Assembly: GCA_964427965.1 (NCBI GenBank)
Contig: CAYRWK010000003.1
Coordinates: 1-30,488, forward strand
Origin: CAYRWK01 sp964427965
GTDB taxonomy: Bacteria; Patescibacteriota; WWE3; UBA101185; UBA10185
Reading direction: 5' to 3'
DNA length: 30,488 bases
Shown here piece by piece: positions 22,384-30,478 of the stretch. Below the pieces are notes generated by a model. That model was not told where the DNA came from. It searched no databases and saw nothing but the letters and a program-made list of their open reading frames with translations. The translations under genes and the position numbers were made by a program. Numbering within the stretch: the stretch's first letter is position 1; each line of letters begins with the position of its first letter.

Positions 22384-22989
22384 CATCTTAAGTAGTCTGG
22401 TATTGGATTCGTCCACATTCGCAGGATCATAAAGAAGTGTCTGCCAACCCAGCTTTGAGGCGGCGTCAACATGCATTTGGCTATTTTCAACAAACAAAAT
22501 GTTTTTAGGAGATACACCAGCTTGCTTAGCCGCCAGATCAAAAATCTCCTTTTGGGGTTTTGCCAAGCTCACCACACTTGAATCAACAATATTATCCCAT
22601 TTAACATTCGGCAATAAACCTCTTGCAATTATTGCATCCAGCATTTTAGGGTAAGCGTTTGTAAGTAGCCCCATTTTAACTTTACCTTCAAGACTTTTAA
22701 TTATTGTTCCAAGCTTCTTATTCTTTTCAAATCTGGATACAAACCCGTTTAGAAGTGAAAAATCAGGATCAAGTTTAGCGTTAAATTGTGTTCTTAAAAC
22801 TGGAACTAGATTCTCAATATCCTCACCCTTGCAAATGCCAGTCTCCCGCTCTTTAAAAAATGCTTTAAACACAGTTTTGTTTTCATCACTAAGCCCTAGG
22901 CTATTAATTAAATCATCCCACTTATTAGTTTTGGAAAAGTCCAGTATTGCAACTCCGCCCATGTCGAAATAAATATATTGGATTTTCAT
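22369..22989 (-). CDS. HAD-superfamily hydrolase
   Basis: The 206-residue protein has HAD motif I FDMGGV (nucleophile Asp near 9), motif II LLTNAYP, motif III AKPQKEIF and motif IV FVENSQMHVDAA. In active phosphatases motif I is usually DxD and motif IV has paired acids (DD or similar); here Gly replaces the second Asp, as in epoxide-hydrolase-like HADs, and motif IV reads EN. Substrate is unknown and phosphatase activity less certain. TACAAT (22996-23001, minus) preceded by TGT ends 6 nt before the ATG. Confidence 0.8.
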   Translation of the reverse strand: MKIQYIYFDMGGVAILDFSKTNKWDDLINSLGLSDENKTVFKAFFKERETGICKGEDIENLVPVLRTQFNAKLDPDFSLLNGFVSRFEKNKKLGTIIKSLEGKVKMGLLTNAYPKMLDAIIARGLLPNVKWDNIVDSSVVSLAKPQKEIFDLAAKQAGVSPKNILFVENSQMHVDAASKLGWQTLLYDPANVDESNTRLLKMLKGF

Positions 22990-23050
22990 CAGTCTATTGT
23001 AACAAAAAATAAATACCAGAAATTTAACATTGATTTAAGGATTGTTATGT

Positions 23051-23056
23051 TACTAT
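23051..23056 (+). promoter_or_regulatory. Extended -10 of the NYN gene
   Basis: TGT-TACTAT ends 6 nt before GTG 23063, which argues for that GTG over the TTG at 23042. Confidence 0.45.
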
Positions 23057-23062
23057 TTCTGC

Positions 23063-23689
23063 GTGATAAAAACCTATGCCTATATTGATGCTTCTAACTT
23101 GTTTTATGGTGGGGAAAAGGATTTGGGGTGGAAAATCGACTATAGAAAGCTTATTGGTTATTTAAAGGAGAAATACTCTGTTTCTGTTACCTTTTATTTT
23201 GGAGGTGTGGAAATACATGACTTTGAGTACGACTATCTTAAATACGATACGTTACCCTTGACTGCTTTATTAAAACACCTTGAAATGCAGTTGATTGCTA
23301 AAAAGCCTCTCTCAAGAGATCCCGCAAATCTGATCCGTAAGCACATACAAAATGTTAAGTTTTATATAAAACTTAGGGAATTTGGATACATACTGAGATT
23401 AAAACCTATAAAGTCCTATATACAAGAGAACGGTTTACTTAAGAAAAAGGCTAACTGTGATGTTGAGATGGCATACTATCTTATGCGTGAGATTAAGTAC
23501 TATAAAAAAGTGTTAATACTTTCTGGTGATGGCGACTTTTTACCTGTACTTAAATATTTGCAAAGTATCGGTAAAGAAGTTGTTATAGTTGCTAGGGCTT
23601 CCAGAACTGCAAAGGAATTGAAAAGGTTCGCTGGGAGTAATTTTAGGGATTTTATACGATTAAAGAACGTCTTGGAGTTTATAGAATAG
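23063..23689 (+). CDS. NYN-domain (LabA/PIN-like) putative nuclease
   Basis: The 208-residue product has the NYN acidic set: YAYIDASNLFYG (Asp near 8), ANCDVEMAYYLM (Asp in the middle) and LILSGDGDFLPVL (two Asp). The C-terminal VIVARASRTAKELKRFAGSNFRDF is the typical last strand and helix. NYN proteins are PIN-like metal-dependent ribonucleases. Full length for the family; no extra RNA-binding domain. Leaderless start from a GTG. Confidence 0.85.
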   Translation: MIKTYAYIDASNLFYGGEKDLGWKIDYRKLIGYLKEKYSVSVTFYFGGVEIHDFEYDYLKYDTLPLTALLKHLEMQLIAKKPLSRDPANLIRKHIQNVKFYIKLREFGYILRLKPIKSYIQENGLLKKKANCDVEMAYYLMREIKYYKKVLILSGDGDFLPVLKYLQSIGKEVVIVARASRTAKELKRFAGSNFRDFIRLKNVLEFIE

Positions 23690-23691
23690 GC

Positions 23692-23722
23692 AAAAAAGAG
23701 TGGACATACGAAATATCCACTC
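23692..23722 (-). terminator. Intrinsic terminator of typA
   Basis: GAGTGGA (23698-23704) pairs with TCCACTC (23716-23722); on the minus strand the stem is followed by TTTTTT (23692-23697). The T run is on the typA side only. Confidence 0.8.
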
Positions 23723-23780
23723 AACGTTTAGTGATGTTTTTATACCAAAAAAATTCAAATTAATCAATAGGAGATTTATA

Positions 23781-25601
23781 CTAAGCCTTATTCTTCCTCG
23801 CCTCACGAACCCTTTGGGTAGAATCCAGAATTCTTTTTCTCAAACGAAGATTTAAAGGAGTAATCTCCAGTAACTCGTCATCAGCTAAAAACCCAATAGA
23901 TTGCTCTAAGCTAAAGATTAAAGGAGGAGTCAATATAATAGCGTCCTCACCAACAGATCTGTTGTTAGTAAGCTGTTTATCCTTGCAGACATTAATTTCA
24001 AGATCCTCATCCCTGCCGTTAATACCAACAATCATCCCTTTATAAACAGCCGTTGCAGGACCAATAAATACCGGACCTTTTTGTTGAGCAATATTTAAGC
24101 CGTAGGAAGCAGATCTTCCTGTTTCTGAGGCAATCAAAACTCCCTTTCTAATTTGTTGAATAGCAGGGCCTGTTTTGTCGTACCTAATAAAAACCGAACT
24201 TACAATAGCTGTACCTCTTGAGAGCGTAAGAACCACACCTCTTAAGCCCAAAATACCTCTGGTTGAAATCTCAAACACTAATCTGGAAGAGTGGCTGGAT
24301 ATTTCTTCTTGTTTAATTAAAATACCTCGTCTACCTCCAACCTCACTTTTTATAGCGCCCACATATTCATTACCAACATCGATAGTCAGCTCTTCCACAG
24401 GTTCAACCTCAACACCGTCAACTTTTTTAGTAATAACTCTGGGTTTGCCAACTTCTAACTCAAAACCTTCTCTACGTAAAGTCTCCAAAAAGACAGACAA
24501 ATGCAACTCACCTCGTCCTGAAACAACATACCTTCCGTCATCTCCAACATTAAACTTCATAGCAACATTAGTCTGAAGCTCGCGTTCAATACGAGCCAGG
24601 ATTTGTCGGCTGTTAAAAAACTTGCCTTCTTTACCCATAAAAGGTGATGTATTTGGTCCAACAGACATGCTAAGAGTAGGTTCTTCAATTCTTATGGTAG
24701 GAAGAATCTCAGGCTTTGAACTGTCTGCAATAGTATCTCCAATACCGGCATTTTTAATACCTGTAAGTGCAACAATATCTCCAGCTAACCCCTCTGAAAC
24801 TTCCGCTCTTTTTAAACCCTGGCTAACAAAAACCTTATCTACAGTAGTAGTTTCTTTTGTACCGTCAGGTCTTAATAAAACCACTTGTTGAGATGGTTTC
24901 ACAATTCCACGCTTAACTCTTCCTATAGCGTATTTTCCTTTGTAATTATCCCAATCGAGAGTTGTAACAAGCATTTGAAAAGGGGAGTCCTTATCGGAGG
25001 TAGGTTCGGGGATATATTCTAAAATTGCATCAAAAATAGGAGTTAAATCCGCAGGTTCGTTAAAATCTGTAGGCATTTCATTCCAAGCTTTTTCTTCTCT
25101 TCCAATAGCGTACAAAATTGGAAATTCTAACTGTGCATCATCTGTAGCTAATTCTAAAAACAAATCGTAAATACCATGCAGTGTATTTTTTATACGAGCA
25201 TCTTTTTTATCAACCTTATTTATAACAACAATAATCTTTAGTCCAAGCTCTAAGGCTTTTTTTAACACAAATTTGGTTTGAGGCATGGGGCCTTCTTGAG
25301 CATCCACCAAAAGCAAAGCTCCATCAGCCATATTTAAGGTACGTTCCACCTCCCCACCAAAATCAGCATGTCCCGGGGTATCAATGATGTTAATTTTTAT
25401 ATCTTTATAGGTAATAGCCATGTTTTTGGCCAAAATAGTAATTCCTCTTTCTCTCTCTTGATCGTTTGAGTCCATAATAAGGTCTTGTGTCATTAAAGCC
25501 TCGTTGTCCCTAAAGGTTTTGGACTGTTTTAACAAACCATCTACAAGGGTGGTTTTTCCGTGGTCAACGTGTGCGATTATTGCAATATTTCTAAGTTGCA
25601 T
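23781..25601 (-). CDS. typA: TypA/BipA ribosome-associated GTPase
   Basis: The 606-residue protein starts at the ATG just before QLRNIAIIAHVDHGKTT (the frame continues 15 codons upstream across a TATAAT at 25612-25617, so that extension is rejected). GTPase motifs: AHVDHGKTT, RGITILAKN (switch I), DTPGHADFGGEVER, VVINKVDKKDA. EF-G-like domains and the BipA C-terminal domain (GMIVGINGRDEDLEINVCKDK) follow. It binds the ribosome and aids 50S assembly and stress or cold adaptation. Length is standard. The -10 ends 10 nt before the ATG, so the leader would be only a few nt. Confidence 0.95.
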   Translation of the reverse strand: MQLRNIAIIAHVDHGKTTLVDGLLKQSKTFRDNEALMTQDLIMDSNDQERERGITILAKNMAITYKDIKINIIDTPGHADFGGEVERTLNMADGALLLVDAQEGPMPQTKFVLKKALELGLKIIVVINKVDKKDARIKNTLHGIYDLFLELATDDAQLEFPILYAIGREEKAWNEMPTDFNEPADLTPIFDAILEYIPEPTSDKDSPFQMLVTTLDWDNYKGKYAIGRVKRGIVKPSQQVVLLRPDGTKETTTVDKVFVSQGLKRAEVSEGLAGDIVALTGIKNAGIGDTIADSSKPEILPTIRIEEPTLSMSVGPNTSPFMGKEGKFFNSRQILARIERELQTNVAMKFNVGDDGRYVVSGRGELHLSVFLETLRREGFELEVGKPRVITKKVDGVEVEPVEELTIDVGNEYVGAIKSEVGGRRGILIKQEEISSHSSRLVFEISTRGILGLRGVVLTLSRGTAIVSSVFIRYDKTGPAIQQIRKGVLIASETGRSASYGLNIAQQKGPVFIGPATAVYKGMIVGINGRDEDLEINVCKDKQLTNNRSVGEDAIILTPPLIFSLEQSIGFLADDELLEITPLNLRLRKRILDSTQRVREARKNKA

Positions 25602-25713
25602 ACAGCTGATGATTATACAGGTATTAACACACAATGTACAAAGCAACTGCCCAAATACTAACTAATCTATGTAAGATTTTCATTTTGATAATACCTGTGT
25701 TTAAATTGATGTA

Positions 25714-27159
25714 ATGAATAAAATATGGAGCATAGTTAGCGGTTTTAAAAGCGAGCATGTTTTTATTTATTTGGGTATTGTGTTTGGTGTTATGTTTGTC
25801 TTTGTTACTCCGCCTTTTCAAGCGCCTGATGAATACAACCATTTTTTTAGAGCATACGAAATATCTCAGGGGCACTTACTATCCGTAAAGATACCAAGAG
25901 CGGATGTTTCCCAAGTTTATGAAAACTTTCCGGGAAGTGAAGCAAGCCTGAATAACTATGTTGTTGGCAGTAATTTGCCGGCAGGTTTAGTAGACCTGGC
26001 AAACGGAGTATCCCACAATATTCAGGGTAAGATAAGTAATAAACAGAGCATTGATCAGATATTGTTGCATTTAAAGCAAAAAAATCCTGCGAGTAATGAG
26101 ACAGGTGCCCAAATGTTTGTAAATTTTCCAAATACTGCTTTGTATTCTCCAATACCATATATCCCTCAAGCTTTAGGTATAGCAATAAGCAGATTTCTTG
26201 GTACATCACCCTTAATGTCTTTGTACACAGGAAGGCTATTTAACTTAGCTTTTTATATTTGTATTATATATTTTGCTGTTAAAACGTCCCCCGTGTTAAA
26301 AAACCTAATGGTTAGCCTTGCCCTTATGCCTATGAGCTTGTTTTTATCTTCTTCCCTTTCACCTGATAGTATGCTGATTGCCCTGTCTTTATTGGTATTT
26401 GCAATAACACTAAACTTAATTCAGGGTGATTATATAAATGTTAAGCAAGTTGTAATATTTATAACCGTATCCGCGTCACTTGCTTTAACAAAATCAGCTT
26501 ACTTTTTACTCCCCATGTCTTTAATTGCAACATTTTTTGTTAAGGAAAAGATATTGCGAAAGAAACACTTTTTGGTAACTTTCGTATCGTTTATTGTATC
26601 CATACTCTGTGTTGCTATTTGGCAATACTTTAGTCAGAAATTATATATTCCTCTTAGAAACGAGGTTAATCCTTTTATGCAGTTAACATATATTTGTACT
26701 CATCCTTTTACATACCTTTCAAGTGTAGCTGTATCTCTTATTGGTTATCGTCATTACCTAATAACACAGTTTGTAGGGAATTTTGGGTGGTTGGATACTC
26801 CTCTTTCCATACCCCTTGTTTATAGCTATATGTTGTTTTTGGCATTAGTTACAATTTGTGATACATCAAAGTTTTTTATTAGTCTAAGGGTAAGGTTTAG
26901 TGTGTTTGTTATTGGTATAGCTACTTCTCTACTTGTTATTACCATGATGTTTATGTCGTGGTCACCTGTTGGTAATAAAGTGATAGATGGGCTGGTTGGA
27001 AGGTATTTTATCCCAGTTGCACCGTATGTTTTTGTAGTATTTCAAAATACAAAGTTTGCTAAATACATGAAGATGGTGAATGCAGGAACTTTTGGTTTTA
27101 TAACATTGTTTTTATCAATGTCTATTTATGTTTTGATAAAAAGGTTCTATATTTTGTAA
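25714..27159 (+). CDS. DUF2142-like polytopic membrane protein
   Basis: The 481-residue protein has an N-terminal membrane span (VFIYLGIVFGVMFVFVTPPF), then FQAPDEYNHFFRAYEISQGH, the hallmark of DUF2142 proteins, an extracytoplasmic loop (about 60-150) and roughly ten further hydrophobic segments. The acidic DE after the first span resembles the catalytic site of GT-C glycosyltransferases, so it may transfer sugars from lipid carriers; this is inference. It is divergent from typA and followed directly by the TPR-like gene. Confidence 0.7.
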   Translation: MNKIWSIVSGFKSEHVFIYLGIVFGVMFVFVTPPFQAPDEYNHFFRAYEISQGHLLSVKIPRADVSQVYENFPGSEASLNNYVVGSNLPAGLVDLANGVSHNIQGKISNKQSIDQILLHLKQKNPASNETGAQMFVNFPNTALYSPIPYIPQALGIAISRFLGTSPLMSLYTGRLFNLAFYICIIYFAVKTSPVLKNLMVSLALMPMSLFLSSSLSPDSMLIALSLLVFAITLNLIQGDYINVKQVVIFITVSASLALTKSAYFLLPMSLIATFFVKEKILRKKHFLVTFVSFIVSILCVAIWQYFSQKLYIPLRNEVNPFMQLTYICTHPFTYLSSVAVSLIGYRHYLITQFVGNFGWLDTPLSIPLVYSYMLFLALVTICDTSKFFISLRVRFSVFVIGIATSLLVITMMFMSWSPVGNKVIDGLVGRYFIPVAPYVFVVFQNTKFAKYMKMVNAGTFGFITLFLSMSIYVLIKRFYIL

Positions 27160-27165
27160 TCGTTG

Positions 27166-27171
27166 TATAAT
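27166..27171 (+). promoter_or_regulatory. -10 box of the TPR-like gene
   Basis: TATAAT ends 6 nt before ATG 27178 and begins 7 nt after the upstream stop. Confidence 0.55.
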
Positions 27172-27177
27172 CGCTTT

Positions 27178-27996
27178 ATGGGTGGAAATATTTCAGATAA
27201 ACTAAAGACAATAGCAACTCTACGAGAAACCAAAGGTAAAGAACAAGAAACCCTTAAATTAATAAGCGAGTTTGAAGAAGAAACTCAGAAATCAAAGAAC
27301 TGGAAGATTCTGGTAACCTTAAACTGGGAAAAGGCCTTGGTGTGGCAGCATATTGCTATGAGTGAGGAGGCTAAAGAGACTCCTGACACTAGCATAATTT
27401 TAGATGCTATTAGTAAGATGGAGGATTATTCACTTGGTGCGGATAAACTTATTAACAAGCACGATCTTGAGGACAAAAAGGCTACATCACATAGATTTCT
27501 AGGTCAGTTATATAGATATAAAAGAGACTACGTTAAAGCTGAAATGGAGTATACGGCAGGTATTTCTATTTTTGAGGGAAAGCAGGATGTCTCCGCTTTG
27601 GAGCTAAAGGGTTTTCTTGCCTGTACAATGGTCTTAAATAGCAAAGTTGATGAAGGAGTTGCTCTCGCTATAAAAACCTTTGAAGAATTTGATACAGACC
27701 CCGCGGCAATAAAACTTATGGAAGAAGATTACTATAAATGGGCAGTTTGGAAATCAGGCATCATCCCAAGACTTGTTAAAGCACTTTGGGATAACAATAT
27801 TCAGTTTGATAAGGTTAGGCTAGATAAATATTTACAGGAGAGTGAAAGTGTTATTACAAACCCCAAGGTTAAAGTTACATGGGGAGATGATAAATTTAAA
27901 TTTAGAGTCGATGAAATTGCTAAAACAAGGTCTGTCTTAGAAAAACTGATGGCCTCTGTTCTTGCTTTTGTTTCAGCGCATTTATTTAGATTCTAA
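27178..27996 (+). CDS. TPR-like helical repeat protein
   Basis: With the ATG at 27178 the product has 272 residues; the longer frame from TTG 27163 runs through the -10. It is almost wholly helical with TPR-style pairs, best seen in KATSHRFLGQLYRYKRDYVK followed by AEMEYTAGISIF, and ALELKGFLACTMVLNSKVDE. No catalytic motif is visible; it probably acts as a protein-interaction scaffold. It overlaps the convergent dCMP deaminase gene by 15 nt. Confidence 0.65.
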   Translation: MGGNISDKLKTIATLRETKGKEQETLKLISEFEEETQKSKNWKILVTLNWEKALVWQHIAMSEEAKETPDTSIILDAISKMEDYSLGADKLINKHDLEDKKATSHRFLGQLYRYKRDYVKAEMEYTAGISIFEGKQDVSALELKGFLACTMVLNSKVDEGVALAIKTFEEFDTDPAAIKLMEEDYYKWAVWKSGIIPRLVKALWDNNIQFDKVRLDKYLQESESVITNPKVKVTWGDDKFKFRVDEIAKTRSVLEKLMASVLAFVSAHLFRF

Positions 27997-28494
27997 AGCC
28001 CCACCCGGACCTTCTAATCTTTCTATAGCTTGATTAAGAAGTTTTCTTGGGTCTAGTTTGCAATGTTTAAACTTAACACCGGTTTCTTTTGAAAGTTGAT
28101 CAATATATTCTTTACCTCTGGAGTTTTTGTATTCAACAAGGTATTTAACTTCTTTAACTCCTGCGTTTACTAAAATCTTTGCACATCTAATACAAGGAGT
28201 TGCAGTAACATAGGCAGTTGCATCAACTAGATTGGCTCGCTCGCTATTTAATATGGCGTTTTCTTCTGAATGAAGGGTTCTTTCACAGTGATTTTCAATT
28301 ATTAAATGGCCGATATCGTCACAATGAGGTGAACCTGATGGGGATCCATTATATCCTGCACCCACTAATCTTTTGTTTTTAACAATTACACAGCCGGCTC
28401 TTAATCTGTCACAAGTTCCTCGGGTAGAGTACAACAAGGCTTGTACAAACCAAAAGTTATCCCATTCGGGTCTGTTAGATTTTTTAGTTTTCAT
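27982..28494 (-). CDS. ComEB-type dCMP deaminase
   Basis: The 170-residue product (start ATG 28494; TATTAT with TGA before it at 28502-28507 on the minus strand, 7 nt upstream) has TRGTCDRLRAGCVIVK, GYNGSPSGSPHCDDIGH, HCERTLHSEENAIL (catalytic His/Glu, HxE) and TPCIRCAKILVNAGV (PCxxC zinc ligands). The Cys/His residues in the HCDDIGH...HCERTLH stretch give the second zinc site of ComEB-type enzymes. It makes dUMP from dCMP for thymidylate synthesis. The frame that begins 15 codons upstream crosses the promoter and is rejected. Confidence 0.9.
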   Translation of the reverse strand: MKTKKSNRPEWDNFWFVQALLYSTRGTCDRLRAGCVIVKNKRLVGAGYNGSPSGSPHCDDIGHLIIENHCERTLHSEENAILNSERANLVDATAYVTATPCIRCAKILVNAGVKEVKYLVEYKNSRGKEYIDQLSKETGVKFKHCKLDPRKLLNQAIERLEGPGGALESK

Positions 28495-28534
28495 GTGGGT
28501 AATAATATCAAATTGTAATGTAATAAATAAGCCC

Positions 28535-28557
28535 TGCAAACACCTTTCGGTCTCACA
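28535..28557. other. Hairpin upstream of the deaminase
   Basis: GCCCTG and CAGGGC frame a stem that on the minus strand is capped by ACC-GAAA-GGT, a GNRA-type tetraloop. It lies upstream of the deaminase promoter, so it would end or cap an RNA transcribed leftward from the structured region rather than regulate the gene itself. Confidence 0.35.
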
Positions 28558-28637
28558 GGGCGATTTAGTATCTCCATTTTAGTATTTAAAGTTATTTTTG
28601 CAATAAGTTTAGTTATTCTCTTTCCCATATTTTGCTA

Positions 28638-28643
28638 TATAAT
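28638..28643 (+). promoter_or_regulatory. -10 candidate for the structured RNA
   Basis: TATAAT about 10 bp before the first helix of 28654-28877; the best -35 candidate (TTATTC, 19-bp spacer) is weak. Confidence 0.35.
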
Positions 28644-28649
28644 TGCGAC

Positions 28650-28880
28650 GCTGCGCTCTTCTCTCTCAAAATAAATAAATCTCCCCGCGGGAGATAAAAA
28701 CAGGATAACAGGAAGGGAGAGAGAAGAGCGTTGGCCGACGGATCCAGCTCCTTAAAAAGGAGGTTATAATTTAAATGCAACACGTTTTGTAAGGAACCGT
28801 CGGGTCGAGTAGGTGTGTTTGGTGGTGCTTTTTGCATGATTTTTTTTGCAAACCACTTTCTAAAACACATCTACTCGGCC
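28650..28880 (+). ncRNA. Putative three-domain structured RNA
   Basis: Three helices lie in a row. H1: a perfect 14-bp stem (28654-28667 with 28717-28730) enclosing ATCTCCC/GGGAGAT. H2: CCGACGG/CCGTCGG (28735-28741, 28797-28803) enclosing CTCCTT/AAGGAG. H3: CGAGTAG/CTACTCG (28806-28812, 28871-28877), GTGTTT/AAACAC (28815-28820, 28863-28868) and GTGGTGC with GC-a-ACCAC around a T-rich loop. The rest of the 28495-28964 gap has only promoters and one hairpin. It lacks the conserved cores of RNase P RNA, tmRNA or SRP RNA that I would expect. Plus strand is favoured by the TATAAT upstream. There is no clear terminator. Confidence 0.45.
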
Positions 28881-28964
28881 ATTACTACCATTCCCACTTG
28901 ACTCCATCACCCAACTCCTTTATAACTAATCTAGTATATTCGGGTTTCATTCGTATATAAATAT

Positions 28965-29225
28965 ATGATAGACAGACTAAAAGCACCCATTTCAATAGTT
29001 TCTTCATATAACCATAAAACACGAGTATTCCAACCCAATTTAATTTTTTGGGAAGGTCGTAAATACCAAGTAAACAAGATTGGTTATCACCACATGGTTC
29101 GTACAGGTCGTCTTATCTACCATGTGTTTTCTGTAGAAACTAACGAATTATATTTTAGATTAATTTTTAACGCTGAATCCTTAGCTTGGGAAGTATCAGA
29201 AATTTCTGATGGGGAAATTAACTAA
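28965..29225 (+). CDS. Small protein coupled to the Y-family polymerase
   Basis: The 86-residue protein (SIVSSYNHKTRVFQPNLIFW, YQVNKIGYHHMVRTGRLIYH, then VFSVETNELYFRLIFN) is rich in beta strands and aromatic residues and appears to form a small barrel. TATATA lies about 5 nt before its ATG. Its last stop base is the A of the polymerase start (TAATG at 29223-29227), so translation is tightly coupled. A partner or regulator of the polymerase, functionally like UmuD for UmuC, is plausible; there is no LexA/UmuD fold or Ser-Lys dyad. Confidence 0.6.
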   Translation: MIDRLKAPISIVSSYNHKTRVFQPNLIFWEGRKYQVNKIGYHHMVRTGRLIYHVFSVETNELYFRLIFNAESLAWEVSEISDGEIN

Positions 29226-30478
29226 TGCTAGCAAACCTACCGTTTAACCAAAAACATTCAACTCTAATGCATATAGACATGAACTCCTGTTTTGCTACAG
29301 TTGAACAACAAGCCAATCCAAAACTGCGAGGAAAACCTATTGCTGTTGCGGCTTATGTTAGTGATGGAGGCTGTATCTTAGCGGCGTCAGTTGAAGCAAA
29401 AATCTTAGGGGTAAAAACCGGCATGCGTGTAAAAGAAGGCAAGCTCCTATGTCCAAGTTTAATAGTTTTACCACCCGACCCTTGGAAGTATCGAGACGCT
29501 CATCTAAAACTACGTGCTCTTTTAAAAACATACACAGAAGACGTTACCCCAAAATCTATTGATGAATTTGTTTTAAACTTTGAGGGGTATCCTTCTTTTA
29601 AACTAGGTTTATTTAACGTTGCCAAAGAGATTAAGTTAAAAATAAAAAAAGAGGTAGGGGAGTGGATTAGAGTTTCAATAGGCATTGCTCCAAATAGATT
29701 TCTGGCAAAAACTGCCGCTGGGTTACACAAACCCGATGGCTTAGATGAAATAAACGCAGACAACTTTGCTCAAATTTACTCAAGGCTTGCTCTTACCGAT
29801 CTATGTGGTATCAAACAGCGTAATGCCGCAAGACTTGGTAGTTTTGGTATTTACACTGTTATAGATTTTTATAATGCAGACGTTCGTACATTAAAATCTG
29901 CCTTTCATTCCGTTTTTGGTTACTACTGGTACCTACGATTACATGGTTGGGAGGTAGATGATGTTGTGTTTGGCAGAAGAAGCTACGGTAACTCGTATGC
30001 ACTGCCTAAACCTCTGCAAACTGTAGACGAACTGGCACCTATTTTATATAAACTGGTAGAAAAAACCGGACGAAGACTTAGAGCAGGTGGTTACCGTGCA
30101 AAAGGTGTTCATGTAGCATTAAGTTACAGAGATCGTTCTTTTTGGCATCATGGAAGGTTGGTTGGTAAAGACTTATTTGATTCGCGAGATATTTATAAAG
30201 AAGCCTACAGAATTTTATGTAAAGCTCCGTATACCAAACCTGTAGCAATATTGGCTGAGTCGTGCTTTGATCTTGTGGATTTTAAAGTTTCTCAAACAGA
30301 ACTTTTTGATGACGTTGGACGTAAAGAGAGTTTGGTTGGGGCGCTTGATAAAATTACTGAAAAATGGGGAGATTATGTAATTACTCCTGCAAAGATGCTT
30401 GATACCGGTGATTATGTGCCCGACAGAATCGCGTTTGGAGGAGTTAAGGAATTAGAAGAATTTGTGAGGTATACTTAA
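29225..30478 (+). CDS. dinB: Y-family DNA polymerase (Pol IV/DinB-like)
   Basis: The 417-residue protein has the Y-family palm motifs HIDMNSCFATVEQ (catalytic Asp), GCILAASVEAK, YRDAHLKLRALL and SIDEFVLN (catalytic Asp-Glu), then VSIGIAPNRFLAKTAAGLHKPDG. A helix-hairpin-helix (LCGIKQRNAARLGSFGI) and a little-finger domain (about 250-350) follow. It performs error-prone translesion synthesis. Tyr/Phe steric-gate candidates lie in the first motif (CFA). It lacks a recognisable C-terminal clamp-binding box at its end, though QTELFDD near 358 could serve. It is complete, ending 10 nt before the window edge. Confidence 0.9.
   Translation: MLANLPFNQKHSTLMHIDMNSCFATVEQQANPKLRGKPIAVAAYVSDGGCILAASVEAKILGVKTGMRVKEGKLLCPSLIVLPPDPWKYRDAHLKLRALLKTYTEDVTPKSIDEFVLNFEGYPSFKLGLFNVAKEIKLKIKKEVGEWIRVSIGIAPNRFLAKTAAGLHKPDGLDEINADNFAQIYSRLALTDLCGIKQRNAARLGSFGIYTVIDFYNADVRTLKSAFHSVFGYYWYLRLHGWEVDDVVFGRRSYGNSYALPKPLQTVDELAPILYKLVEKTGRRLRAGGYRAKGVHVALSYRDRSFWHHGRLVGKDLFDSRDIYKEAYRILCKAPYTKPVAILAESCFDLVDFKVSQTELFDDVGRKESLVGALDKITEKWGDYVITPAKMLDTGDYVPDRIAFGGVKELEEFVRYT

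Noticed and set aside
28679..28694. Stand-alone minus-strand terminator ATCTCCC/GGGAGAT followed by T-rich sequence
   Set aside because: It could terminate a leftward transcript, but it sits inside the larger 14-bp H1 helix, so I treat it as part of that structure.
28613..28870. An 85-codon minus-strand frame across the structured region
   Set aside because: It runs through all three long helices, has biased composition and no start signals; the pairing explains the sequence better.
28650..28880. RNase P RNA, tmRNA or SRP RNA
   Set aside because: The GAGGAAAGTCC and ACAGAA cores of RNase P, tRNA-like ends of tmRNA, and the GGAAG-type SRP loop were looked for and not seen.
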